Of a stretch of DNA of 22,614 nucleotides, positions 15,380-22,187 are shown in pieces (the stretch's first letter is position 1; the number at the start of each line of letters is the position of its first letter). Made by a program: the position numbers and the translations under genes. Under the pieces are notes generated by a model. The model was not told the origin of the DNA. It ran no database searches and saw only the letters and a program-made list of their open reading frames with translations. The DNA is taken from contig DUZM01000012.1 of assembly GCA_013349485.1 (NCBI GenBank), forward strand, positions 1 through 22,614, read 5' to 3'. This DNA comes from Candidatus Hydrogenedentota bacterium (GTDB lineage Bacteria > Hydrogenedentota > Hydrogenedentia > Hydrogenedentales > SLHB01).

Positions 15380-16441
15380 TTACGCTCGAGGCTCGAAGAG
15401 GTCGACGCGGTGATTCGTCAGCGCGGCCGCGTCGCGCCATACGGTCAAGAGCCGTTGCGCGTTGAACGTCGCCCCTTTTGGCACGAGCGGCATCGCGCCG
15501 GCTGCGAACAATCCGTCCAGCCGAGCCGCGGCCGCCCACCCGACGTGAACAAGCACGCTCTTGCCTTGGTTCAACGCAATCCGCGCGGTGCGGATGCTCC
15601 CGCCGGTCTTTCTGGGCTCGATGACGCAGACCAGCCGCGCAAGCGCGCTGATGACGGCGTTCCGGGTCACCGCCGCATGCGTTTCCCACGGCGCGTCGGG
15701 CGGGAATTCACTTACTAGCACCGCCGCGCCTTGGCCGACGGCCTTGGCCACACTGCGGGACGGCCTATATGTCAGCAGTCCTTGAGGAAGCGCCACGACG
15801 AGGTTTCCGTGCCGCGCAATCGCCGTGTCCTGCGCGACGGTGTCGACGCCACGGGCGCCCCCGCTCACCACAGGAATGCCCTCGGCCGAAAATGCGCCTG
15901 CACAGGCCGCTGCGAAGGTCTTGCCGCGCGGCGATACGCGGCGGGCCCCGACCACTGCGGCGCAGTCCTCGGCGAGAAGCGCGGCCCGCCCGAGGGTGAA
16001 CAGCAATGGCGGCGCGGAGGAACCCAGAAATCGGATTAGTGGGGCAGGATAGGCCCGAGACTCCGGCGTATGCGCCTCGATGCCGGCCTTCCGGGCGCGC
16101 TCGAGCAGCTTCGCGGCACGGGCCATATGATGTGCCGTGCACCGGGCCAGCGCGTCCGCGGCCCGCTCGGCGCCGGGAGGCAGCAGCGAAACCCGCCGCC
16201 GAACCGGTGCGGTCAGCAGCGCCGGCAAAGATGTCCGGGCGCTACGCGATGCGGCCAACGCCGACTGCACACTCACGAAACCCACCCCAGGCGATAACAG
16301 AAGCGCCAGAATTGCAGTTGTTTCATCCACGGATGCTCTGCCCTCGGCAGTTCCACGTTTGCCGGCGACGAGCTCGACCTGCGTCGCAAGACGTCCGCTT
16401 TCGTGGCCGCCTTGGGCCGGCGTGCGCAACAATGCTACCAT
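15380..16441 (-). CDS. dprA: DprA-like DNA processing protein (divergent)
   Basis: A protein of up to 353 residues with the Rossmann/SLOG core of DprA, which loads RecA on incoming single-stranded DNA during transformation. Family landmarks are YPAPLIRFLGSSAPPLLFTLG, AAVVGARRVSPRGKTFA, VVSGGARGVDTVAQ, SEFPPDAPWE, TRNAVISALARLVCVIEP and TGGSIRTARIAL. Several positions depart from the usual consensus: the GID..AH motif reads GVDTVAQ, the LG.G.D..YP segment reads LPQGLLTYRP, and RNRIIAGLS reads RNAVISALA. The DML1-like C-terminal domain appears absent. The ATG at 16441 has no SD; a GTG at 16330 (VDETTAILALLLSPGVGF) with GAGGG about 10 nt upstream begins where family homology begins, and may be the real start (316 aa). 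Assignment to the family is good; competence function is not assured. Confidence 0.8.
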   Translation of the reverse strand: MVALLRTPAQGGHESGRLATQVELVAGKRGTAEGRASVDETTAILALLLSPGVGFVSVQSALAASRSARTSLPALLTAPVRRRVSLLPPGAERAADALARCTAHHMARAAKLLERARKAGIEAHTPESRAYPAPLIRFLGSSAPPLLFTLGRAALLAEDCAAVVGARRVSPRGKTFAAACAGAFSAEGIPVVSGGARGVDTVAQDTAIARHGNLVVALPQGLLTYRPSRSVAKAVGQGAAVLVSEFPPDAPWETHAAVTRNAVISALARLVCVIEPRKTGGSIRTARIALNQGKSVLVHVGWAAAARLDGLFAAGAMPLVPKGATFNAQRLLTVWRDAAALTNHRVDLFEPRA

Positions 16442-16453
16442 AGGCTTTGGCTT

Positions 16454-16495
16454 TTAGCTATCAGCGATTAGCTATCGGCCATCAGCTCTTGGCTT
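16454..16495. repeat. 14-bp tandem repeat between divergent dprA and GH1 genes
   Basis: Units TTAGCTATCAGCGA (16454-16467), TTAGCTATCGGCCA (16468-16481) and a degenerate TCAGCTCTTGGCTT (16482-16495) follow each other in register. Similar 'AGCTATCAGC' runs are common spacer text in some PVC genomes (recollection). The array occupies the promoter region shared by the two divergent genes. Confidence 0.6.
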
Positions 16496-16531
16496 GCAGC
16501 TAGTAATGGCTGACGTTTTCTGGAGTTTTGC

Positions 16532-17821
16532 GTGTTTTCCTTCCCTGAAGGCTTTTTGTGGGGCGCGTCGCTGTCTGCGCATCAAGCAGCGGGGGGGAAC
16601 TTCGCCAGCGATTGGTGGCGGTGGGAACAGCGTCCCGGCCGGATACGGGACGGCGCGACGTCGGCGCGGGCCGCAGGGCATTTCGAGCAGTTCGAGCGGG
16701 ATTTCGCCCTTGCGGGCGCGCTCGGCCACAACGCCCATCTTCTCAGTATCGCGTGGAGCCGCGTCCAACCGGCTGCGGATCGGTTCGATGACGCGGCCCT
16801 CGCGCATTACGGAAGAGTCCTTGATACCCTCGTCGGTGCCGGGATCGAGCCCGTTTGCGCACTCCATTGCGTGGCGACCCCGGCGTGGTTTGCCCAACAG
16901 GGCGGCTGGACGAACCCCCGCTCGCCCGGGCTGTTCGCACAATACGCGCGCCGTATCTTAGCCGATCACGCCGGCAAATGCCGGTGGTGGATCCCAATTT
17001 ACGAACCGCTGCACGGCCTAAACATGGCCTACGTGGAACGCGTATGGCCGCCCGCTTCACGGAACCTGTGCCGGGCGGTGCGTGCGCTGCGCAACATGGC
17101 CCGCGCGCATCTCGCGGCGTACGGGGCCATTCACGAGGCGCGCGCGGACGCCCTGGTGGGCGTGGCGATCCGAGGCCGGAGATTCCGGCCCGAGGATCCC
17201 GACAATGCGTGGGACCTTCGCGTGGCGCGGCGGGAAACGCACCGGTGTTGCCACGGGTTCCTAAGGGCGGTTCGGAAGATTTGCGCGTCGAGCCGGACGG
17301 GTGCCGGGCCGATCTCGAGCGTGGCCGATTTTCTGGGTGTGGGGTATTGCGGCATCGAGACCATTCGGTTTGCGCCGTTGAAGCCATTCGCACTTTTTGC
17401 AGAGGTTCTCCACGAAAAACAAGGCGCAACGCCGGACGCCGAAGGGTTTCGAGCGCTGCTCGACGAACTGGCCGCGTACGGCCTACCCATGCTGATAACG
17501 GGCAACGGCATCGCGACAGGCAACGACGCAGCGCGGTGTGAATACATACTCGGCGACCTCGCCGTAGTCCAGGGCGCGCTGGGTGCGGGCGTGGATGTCC
17601 GCGGCTACATCTACCGCTCGTTGCTCGACCAGTTCGAGTGGCACGAGGGGTATCGGACTCGGTTTGGCCTCGTTCACGTGGATCGCGAAACGTTGGCGCG
17701 GACGCCCAACCCGAGCGCCTACTTGTACAAGGACATCTGCGAGCACGGCGGCGTGCGTCGGGGCGCTGTTGCGAAGTTCTGCCCGGAATGGGGGAACGGC
17801 AAGAATTCGAGCGGCGACTAG
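16532..17821 (+). CDS. GH1 (beta-glucosidase) family protein lacking the catalytic nucleophile
   Basis: A 429-residue TIM-barrel protein of glycoside hydrolase family 1, beginning FSFPEGFLWGASLSAHQAAGG with the conserved Gln18. Retained features are the acid/base Glu158 in IPIYEPL (family consensus T.NEP), and the glycone-binding Glu369-Trp370 in QFEWHEGYRTRFGLVHVD. The nucleophile motif TENG reads ITGNG: codon 324 is GGC (17501-17503), so the nucleophile Glu is Gly. The conserved second His of L[HY]H is Cys113, and the Asn before the acid/base is Tyr157. It is therefore unlikely to work as a normal retaining glycosidase; it may be a binding or sensor protein, or use another chemistry. No signal peptide is seen. 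GTG start with GGAG 6 nt upstream. Its stop overlaps the SD of the SpoIID gene (TAGGAG), so the two are cotranscribed. Family is sure, function is open. Confidence 0.85.
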   Translation: MFSFPEGFLWGASLSAHQAAGGNFASDWWRWEQRPGRIRDGATSARAAGHFEQFERDFALAGALGHNAHLLSIAWSRVQPAADRFDDAALAHYGRVLDTLVGAGIEPVCALHCVATPAWFAQQGGWTNPRSPGLFAQYARRILADHAGKCRWWIPIYEPLHGLNMAYVERVWPPASRNLCRAVRALRNMARAHLAAYGAIHEARADALVGVAIRGRRFRPEDPDNAWDLRVARRETHRCCHGFLRAVRKICASSRTGAGPISSVADFLGVGYCGIETIRFAPLKPFALFAEVLHEKQGATPDAEGFRALLDELAAYGLPMLITGNGIATGNDAARCEYILGDLAVVQGALGAGVDVRGYIYRSLLDQFEWHEGYRTRFGLVHVDRETLARTPNPSAYLYKDICEHGGVRRGAVAKFCPEWGNGKNSSGD

Positions 17822-17831
17822 GAGAGTCCGC

Positions 17832-19421
17832 GTGTTTCGGTGTGCGCATCGTATTGCCAAGTTGTTTGTCATCGCGCTCTTAATCGTTGGGTGTCGCACG
17901 GCCCTTTGTCAGGGGGGTGAGCCGAGCGCGCCGTTGGCGCGTCAAACCGTCCGCGTGCGGCTGACAACGGGCCAGCGCGCAATCGACGTGGCGTCGCCGG
18001 AACGCATCACGGCGAGCGTGGCCGGCGGGAAGCGTACGCTGCCGCCAGGTAGCTGGACGTTTCGCGCAGCGGAAGCAACGCCTGCGCGACAGGAGTTCCG
18101 TGTCTTTGTTAAGACGTTCCAGCCCGCCGAGCGGGCCGCGGCGATGGGCTTTCTGGACCAACTGCAACGGGAGGGGTACTCGGCAGAGATAGTCACGCTC
18201 GGCCGGCGTTTTCATACGAAGTCCGGGCGGATTATGGACACGCGGGTTCTTTGGATATCGGCCGGCGCTTTTCCGCGGCTCGAGGAAGCCGAGGCGCTGC
18301 GGGCGACGTTCGAGGGACGCGACGTGTGGGGTTGGGTGCGCGCGAGAACGGTGGCGGAGGGACGGGGAATCGTTGCCGTCCGTGGGAACGGCGAGGAGCA
18401 AACCGCCGAATGGGAAGTGCCTTTAGCTCTCGAAGCCGATGGCCCGATCCAGCTATGCTGGGACGATGGCGGCGCCGGGCGGAAACAGCCCCAAGCGCGA
18501 GCTTACGTTGGCCGTCTGGAAATCGGAATCGCGCCGGACGGCACGCTCGAGGTGTTCGAGACCCTCGACGTCGAAACCTACCTCCGGGGCGTGCTGCCGT
18601 CTGAGATGCCTGCAGACTGGCCTGTCGAAGCGCTTAAGGCGCAGGCGGTTGCCGCGCGAACGGACGTCTTCGCGAAACTCGGCATCGCACACGAACTCGA
18701 AGGATTCGACCTCTGCGGCGCCGAACATTGCCTGGCCTACGGCGGGCAGACGGCATGGCGGCCCCGCACGGACGCCGCACTCGAGGTTACGTCCGGCGAG
18801 ATTCTGACCGACGGGGAGCGCTTCATCCCGGCGGTGTTCTGTGCGAATTGCGGCGGGTGGACGGAAAACAACGAGAACGTGTGGTCCGGGCCCGCCAACC
18901 CGAACTTGCGCGGCGTACCGGACATGTTGCTTAGCACGGAGGACGGATCGGATACGCCCGCGGCCGTCGGGATGGCCGCGTGGTTGCTCGACCCGCCGAA
19001 GGCGTATTGCAGCGGTGACCCGCGATACTATCGGTGGCGCAAGCAATTCTCGGCGGAGGAACTCACCGCAGTCGTCAATGAGCGCTATCCCGTCGGCCCG
19101 GTGCGTTCGATTGAGTTCGGGGAGCGCGGCGTAAGCGGCCGGCTCAAGTGGGTCACGGTGCATGGCGCAAACGGCGCCGCCGTAATCAGGAAAGAGCTGC
19201 CTATTCGGCTTGCTTTCGGCGGACTGCCGAGCGCAATGTTCCTTGTGGACGTCGAGGGCGGCCCCGACAGGCCTGCTCAGTTCACGTTCGTGGGGGGCGG
19301 CCGGGGCCACGGCGTCGGCCTCTGCCAACATGGGGCGCGGGGCATGGCACTCGAAGGTGCGCGCCATGGGGAGATTCTGATACACTATTTCACAGGAGCC
19401 CGGATCGAGAAAGTGCATTGA
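17832..19421 (+). CDS. SpoIID/LytB-domain peptidoglycan enzyme with SPOR-like region
   Basis: A 529-residue exported protein. SpoIID-type enzymes are lytic transglycosylases that cut peptide-free glycan strands, leaving 1,6-anhydro-muramyl ends. The N-terminus VFRCAHRIAKLFVIALLIVG is a signal peptide, possibly followed by a membrane-retained CRTALCQ. Residues about 87-165 (EFRVFVKTFQPAERAAAMGF, then LQREGYSAEIVTLG) look like a divergent SPOR domain. The SpoIID domain (about 220-525) carries LPSEMPADWPVEALKAQAVAART with catalytic Glu258, CGAEHCLAYGG, ANCGGWTENNENVW, and the C-terminal GRGHGVGLCQHGARGMA with His493. The GTG at 17832 has GGAG about 7 nt upstream, overlapping the previous stop codon. 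The next gene, AnmK-like, starts 2 bp after its stop and would act on its anhydro-sugar product. Confidence 0.88.
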   Translation: MFRCAHRIAKLFVIALLIVGCRTALCQGGEPSAPLARQTVRVRLTTGQRAIDVASPERITASVAGGKRTLPPGSWTFRAAEATPARQEFRVFVKTFQPAERAAAMGFLDQLQREGYSAEIVTLGRRFHTKSGRIMDTRVLWISAGAFPRLEEAEALRATFEGRDVWGWVRARTVAEGRGIVAVRGNGEEQTAEWEVPLALEADGPIQLCWDDGGAGRKQPQARAYVGRLEIGIAPDGTLEVFETLDVETYLRGVLPSEMPADWPVEALKAQAVAARTDVFAKLGIAHELEGFDLCGAEHCLAYGGQTAWRPRTDAALEVTSGEILTDGERFIPAVFCANCGGWTENNENVWSGPANPNLRGVPDMLLSTEDGSDTPAAVGMAAWLLDPPKAYCSGDPRYYRWRKQFSAEELTAVVNERYPVGPVRSIEFGERGVSGRLKWVTVHGANGAAVIRKELPIRLAFGGLPSAMFLVDVEGGPDRPAQFTFVGGGRGHGVGLCQHGARGMALEGARHGEILIHYFTGARIEKVH

Positions 19422-19423
19422 CC

Positions 19424-20581
19424 ATGGATCTGGCAGCCATCGCGAACAAGGACCGACGTTTTGTGATCGGGCTTACGTCCGACGCATCGTGCGTCGGCGT
19501 TAACGCCGCGCTGGTGCGCATCAAAGGTTCCGGGCGCGGGCTCGCGATCAAACTGATGCGATCGGACGCGTTCCCTTACCCGCCCAGCATCCGCGGCCGG
19601 TTGATGGCGCCGCGGCTGGACGGACAAGAAGTGTGTCTGCTCAATTTCGAACTCGGGAAACGGTTTGCCGAAGCCGCCGTCGAGATGAAGCATCTCGCGG
19701 AAGAGGAGCTTTTCGAGGTCGACTTTGTGGCCTCGCACGGGCACACGATCTCGCACATTCCGCCGCGCGAGAGCCGTGCGTTCGGCACGCTTCAGATCGG
19801 CGAACCGGCCGTCATCGCGGAAGTGACCGGCCTCCCGATCGTTTCCGATTTCCGGCAACGCGACATGGTGGTCGGCGGCCAGGGGGCGCCGCTCCTCGCG
19901 TATACCGACTGGGTCCTGTTTGCCAGAAAAGACCGAACCGTCGCGTGCCTCCACCTGGACGGCATCGCAACCATCACGGTGGTGCCGCCAGAACTCGAGA
20001 ACGTCATGGCCTTCGATATCGGGCCGTGCAGCATCGCCGTCAATGGCGCGGTGCAACTCCTGAGCAAAGGCGCCCAGGATGCAGACAAGGACGGCGCGAT
20101 TGCCGCCCGCGGCGTCGTTATCGACGAGTTTCTGGACTACCTCCTTGACCATCCGTATTTCGCCCTCGAGCCGCCCAAGAGCACCGGCCGCGAGGAGTTC
20201 GGGCCGGACGTGTACCTGCGGGACGCCCTCGCGAGCAGGAAATCCTGCGGGTTCGAGGATCTTGTCGCTACGGTTACGACCGCCCTAGGGTTCAGCATCG
20301 TCCGCGCGTATCACACGTTCATCAAACCTCGCCATGAGATTGCCCGACTCATTGCGAGCGGTCCGGGCACACTCAACAAGGTCCTATGGAAACACCTTAT
20401 CAAAGGGTTCCCCGAGGGGATCGTATTCACGAGCGACCAGTACGGCATCCCGAGCGACGCGCGTGAGGCCATCTCGTGCGCCATACTCGGCAACGAGACG
20501 ATCTGCGGCGCCCCGGCAAACCTGCCGCAAGTCACCGGGGCCAACCGGCCCGTCATCTTGGGACGAATCACGCCGAACTGA
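19424..20581 (+). CDS. anmK: Anhydro-N-acetylmuramic acid kinase-like protein with altered ATP-binding signature
   Basis: A 385-residue homologue of AnmK, which opens and phosphorylates 1,6-anhydroMurNAc to MurNAc-6-phosphate during peptidoglycan recycling. Strong matches are SHGHTISHIPP, TLQIGEPAVIAEVTGLPIVSDFRQRDM, VGGQGAPLLAY, PPKSTGREEFG, and the C-terminal NLPQVTGANRPVILGRI. The normally invariant N-terminal signature MSGTS.DG.D reads TSDASCVGVN (18-27), with both Asp replaced (Val24, Asn27). NIGGIAN reads HLDGIAT, FDTGPGN reads FDIGPCS (the putative base Asp kept), and the late GGG.N segment reads SGPGTL. Catalytic competence is thus uncertain. The ATG at 19424 follows the SpoIID stop by 2 bp; a longer frame would lie inside that gene. 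An ECF sigma gene starts 34 bp downstream. Confidence 0.82.
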   Translation: MDLAAIANKDRRFVIGLTSDASCVGVNAALVRIKGSGRGLAIKLMRSDAFPYPPSIRGRLMAPRLDGQEVCLLNFELGKRFAEAAVEMKHLAEEELFEVDFVASHGHTISHIPPRESRAFGTLQIGEPAVIAEVTGLPIVSDFRQRDMVVGGQGAPLLAYTDWVLFARKDRTVACLHLDGIATITVVPPELENVMAFDIGPCSIAVNGAVQLLSKGAQDADKDGAIAARGVVIDEFLDYLLDHPYFALEPPKSTGREEFGPDVYLRDALASRKSCGFEDLVATVTTALGFSIVRAYHTFIKPRHEIARLIASGPGTLNKVLWKHLIKGFPEGIVFTSDQYGIPSDAREAISCAILGNETICGAPANLPQVTGANRPVILGRITPN

Positions 20582-20615
20582 CGAGCCCGATTGCTGCAGA
20601 CACGGCGGCGCCAAC

Positions 20616-21149
20616 ATGGCTTTTCACGTTGCTCCCCTCGGTTCGGTCGCGTTCGAGGGACTGATGGCGGCACACCAACGCCAGGTTTTCCGCACAGCCC
20701 TGCGCTTGCTCGGGCATCGCGAAGACGCCAAAGATGCGTCGCAAGAGGTGTTTCTGCGGCTGTTTACGCACTTGGCGCGAATCGACGCTAGGCGGCCGCT
20801 GGCGCCGTGGCTCTACCGCGTGACGATCAACGTGTGCCGCACCATGAACAAGAAGCGGCGAAGACGGGACACGCTGCCACACGAGGATGCGTTGGTCCAT
20901 GCCCAGCCGCGCGGACCACGGCCTGACGTGGCCGCCGAACTGGCCGAAGAACGGGACGTTGCCGAGCGTGGACTCGATACACTGCCCGATAAAGAACGTG
21001 CCGCGGTGGTTCTACGTGACATCGAGGGCCTTTCGACCCGCGAAGTAGCGGCCATTCTCGGGTCCGCCGAGGTCACCGTGCGCTCGCAGATCAGTCGTGC
21101 ACGGGTAAAGTTGAAACGATTCAGGGACAGAGCGCTGAAGGGCGGGTGA
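20616..21149 (+). CDS. ECF RNA polymerase sigma factor
   Basis: A 177-residue extracytoplasmic-function sigma-70 factor. Region 2 (about 14-80) contains HREDAKDASQEVFLRLF for core binding and -10 recognition, and PLAPWLYRVTINVCRTMNKK. Region 4 (about 118-172) contains DTLPDKERAAVVLRDIEGLS, then REVAAILGSAEVTVRSQISR, the -35-binding helix-turn-helix. Only 34 bp separate it from the AnmK-like gene and no terminator is visible, so it may share the envelope operon's transcript. No clear SD precedes the ATG. The presumed anti-sigma gene lies 336 bp downstream, beyond a MITE-like element. It is probably held inactive by that membrane protein. Confidence 0.9.
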   Translation: MAFHVAPLGSVAFEGLMAAHQRQVFRTALRLLGHREDAKDASQEVFLRLFTHLARIDARRPLAPWLYRVTINVCRTMNKKRRRRDTLPHEDALVHAQPRGPRPDVAAELAEERDVAERGLDTLPDKERAAVVLRDIEGLSTREVAAILGSAEVTVRSQISRARVKLKRFRDRALKGG

Positions 21150-21485
21150 TTTACTCTAAGTGTCTCGAATCATAAATCCCTTGAATAAATGTGCGCAGAT
21201 TCCTTTGGGACAATACGGATACATGTCCAAAAGCCTAATCTTCCCGTCATTGCGAGGAGGCGCAAGTCGACGCGGCAATTACTTATCGGCGAGTGACTTA
21301 CGCTGAAGTGATTGCAGCGTCGCTCCCCCGCCGCAGGCGGGGTCGCCCGCAATGACGGTAGGGATAGCGGCCGGCGAGGATGGCTTCAGCACTGGTGAAG
21401 GTCTGGGAAAAGACGCACAACTTTGTAAAGAAATTTCGCACTCGGAACACTAGTTTTGCCGCTCAGTTTTGGGGGCTCGAGAGAA
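21150..21485. other. Sigma to anti-sigma intergenic region
   Basis: The first 90 bp are AT-richer than the surroundings and hold an interrupted inverted repeat (TTTGGGACA at 21204-21212, TGTCCAAA at 21224-21231). The middle is the inverted-repeat element listed separately. The last 125 bp before the anti-sigma ATG show CTTTGTAAAG (21421-21430) and GGAACA (21444-21449) but no promoter I would call. Confidence 0.55.
21244..21358. mobile_element. 115-bp MITE/REP-like element with 11-bp terminal inverted repeats
   Basis: Perfect terminal inverted repeats CCGTCATTGCG (21244-21254) and CGCAATGACGG (21348-21358) enclose a second inverted pair, GACGCGGCAAT (21269-21279) and ATTGCAGCGTC (21311-21321), matching at 10 of 11 positions. 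A 7-bp hairpin CCCCGCC-gca-GGCGGGG lies at 21326-21342. There is no coding capacity. 'CGTCATTGCGAG...CGCAATGACG' elements are widespread in many bacterial phyla as non-autonomous repeats (recollection). No clear target duplication is visible. Confidence 0.75.
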
Positions 21486-22187
21486 ATGGGTTGTAGAGGA
21501 TTTGAACGAAGCATCGCGTTGCACGTCGAGGGCGACCTGTCTCGACGGCGGGCGCAGCGTCTCGAACGTCACTTGGCGGACTGCGCCGCGTGCCGGGCGT
21601 TCGCCGAGGACATGGCCGCCAGCCAGGCCGCCGTGAAGGCATTGGGACATCGGGAACTTGGAGAAGCGGATCTTGCCGAAGTCAGACGGCATGTCTTGGC
21701 TGCAGCCAGCGAGACGGCGGCGGTGCGCCGCGGCGGTGCCCATTACCGCCGGGTGGCGTGGGTGGCCGCTACTATGGCGGCGGTTGCCGTCGTTGTGGTG
21801 TTGGTCGGCCTTAACGTCCGCCAAGCCTATGAGTTACAGCACGTTGTCGTACAGACGCAGAGCGAGCCGGAAGACGTGCCACCGACCCACGTCGTCTCTT
21901 CCCAAGACGGCGAGCGCGTTCCTTCGCAAAGCCGACCCCGTCAGTCGCCTTCGGCGCACGCGCCGCAGTTTGCCCAGAACGGACACGCCCCGGGTCCCGG
22001 CCCGGCGGAGCTTCCGCCTCTGGGTCATGAGCCAACGAAAGCCGCCAGCACACCGCCCGAACATGAAACGGAGCCGCCGCCCATCATCATCAAACTGGTT
22101 ACCGACAACCCGGATGTCGTCATCCTGTTGTTGGCAAATGGAAAGGAGAAGTCCCATGCTGAACCTGCGGACAACCACGCTACGTAG
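21486..22187 (+). CDS. Anti-sigma factor with zinc-finger (ZAS/zf-HC2) domain
   Basis: A 233-residue, single-span membrane protein predicted to sequester the ECF sigma factor encoded upstream. The N-terminal cytoplasmic ZAS domain has Cys3 and the HLADCAAC motif (His29, Cys33, Cys36), together the usual C...H-x3-C-x2-C ligand set. Residues about 90-109 (VAWVAATMAAVAVVVVLVGL) form the membrane span. The periplasmic part (110-233) is Pro/Gln/Ser-rich and ends with IIIKLVTDNPDVVILLLANG, a C-terminal motif frequent in anti-sigma-like proteins. The ATG at 21486 is preferred, with a purine-rich GAGAGAA upstream; a TTG 30 bp earlier is possible. Its 3' end overlaps the next gene by 32 bp, indicating coupling. 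Confidence 0.85.
   Translation: MGCRGFERSIALHVEGDLSRRRAQRLERHLADCAACRAFAEDMAASQAAVKALGHRELGEADLAEVRRHVLAAASETAAVRRGGAHYRRVAWVAATMAAVAVVVVLVGLNVRQAYELQHVVVQTQSEPEDVPPTHVVSSQDGERVPSQSRPRQSPSAHAPQFAQNGHAPGPGPAELPPLGHEPTKAASTPPEHETEPPPIIIKLVTDNPDVVILLLANGKEKSHAEPADNHAT

Noticed and set aside
16454..16495. Possible CRISPR array
   Set aside because: Direct repeats are only 14 bp, lie back to back without spacers, and no cas gene is present.
18251..18604. Several 70-120-codon plus-strand frames inside the SpoIID gene
   Set aside because: Out-of-frame shadows of the SpoIID coding sequence, Arg/Gly-rich and without motifs or SD.
21444..21470. GGAACA followed by TC at 21463 as an ECF-type promoter for the anti-sigma gene
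   Set aside because: Only 13 nt separate the two elements, shorter than the usual 15-17, and the -10 part is a two-base match.
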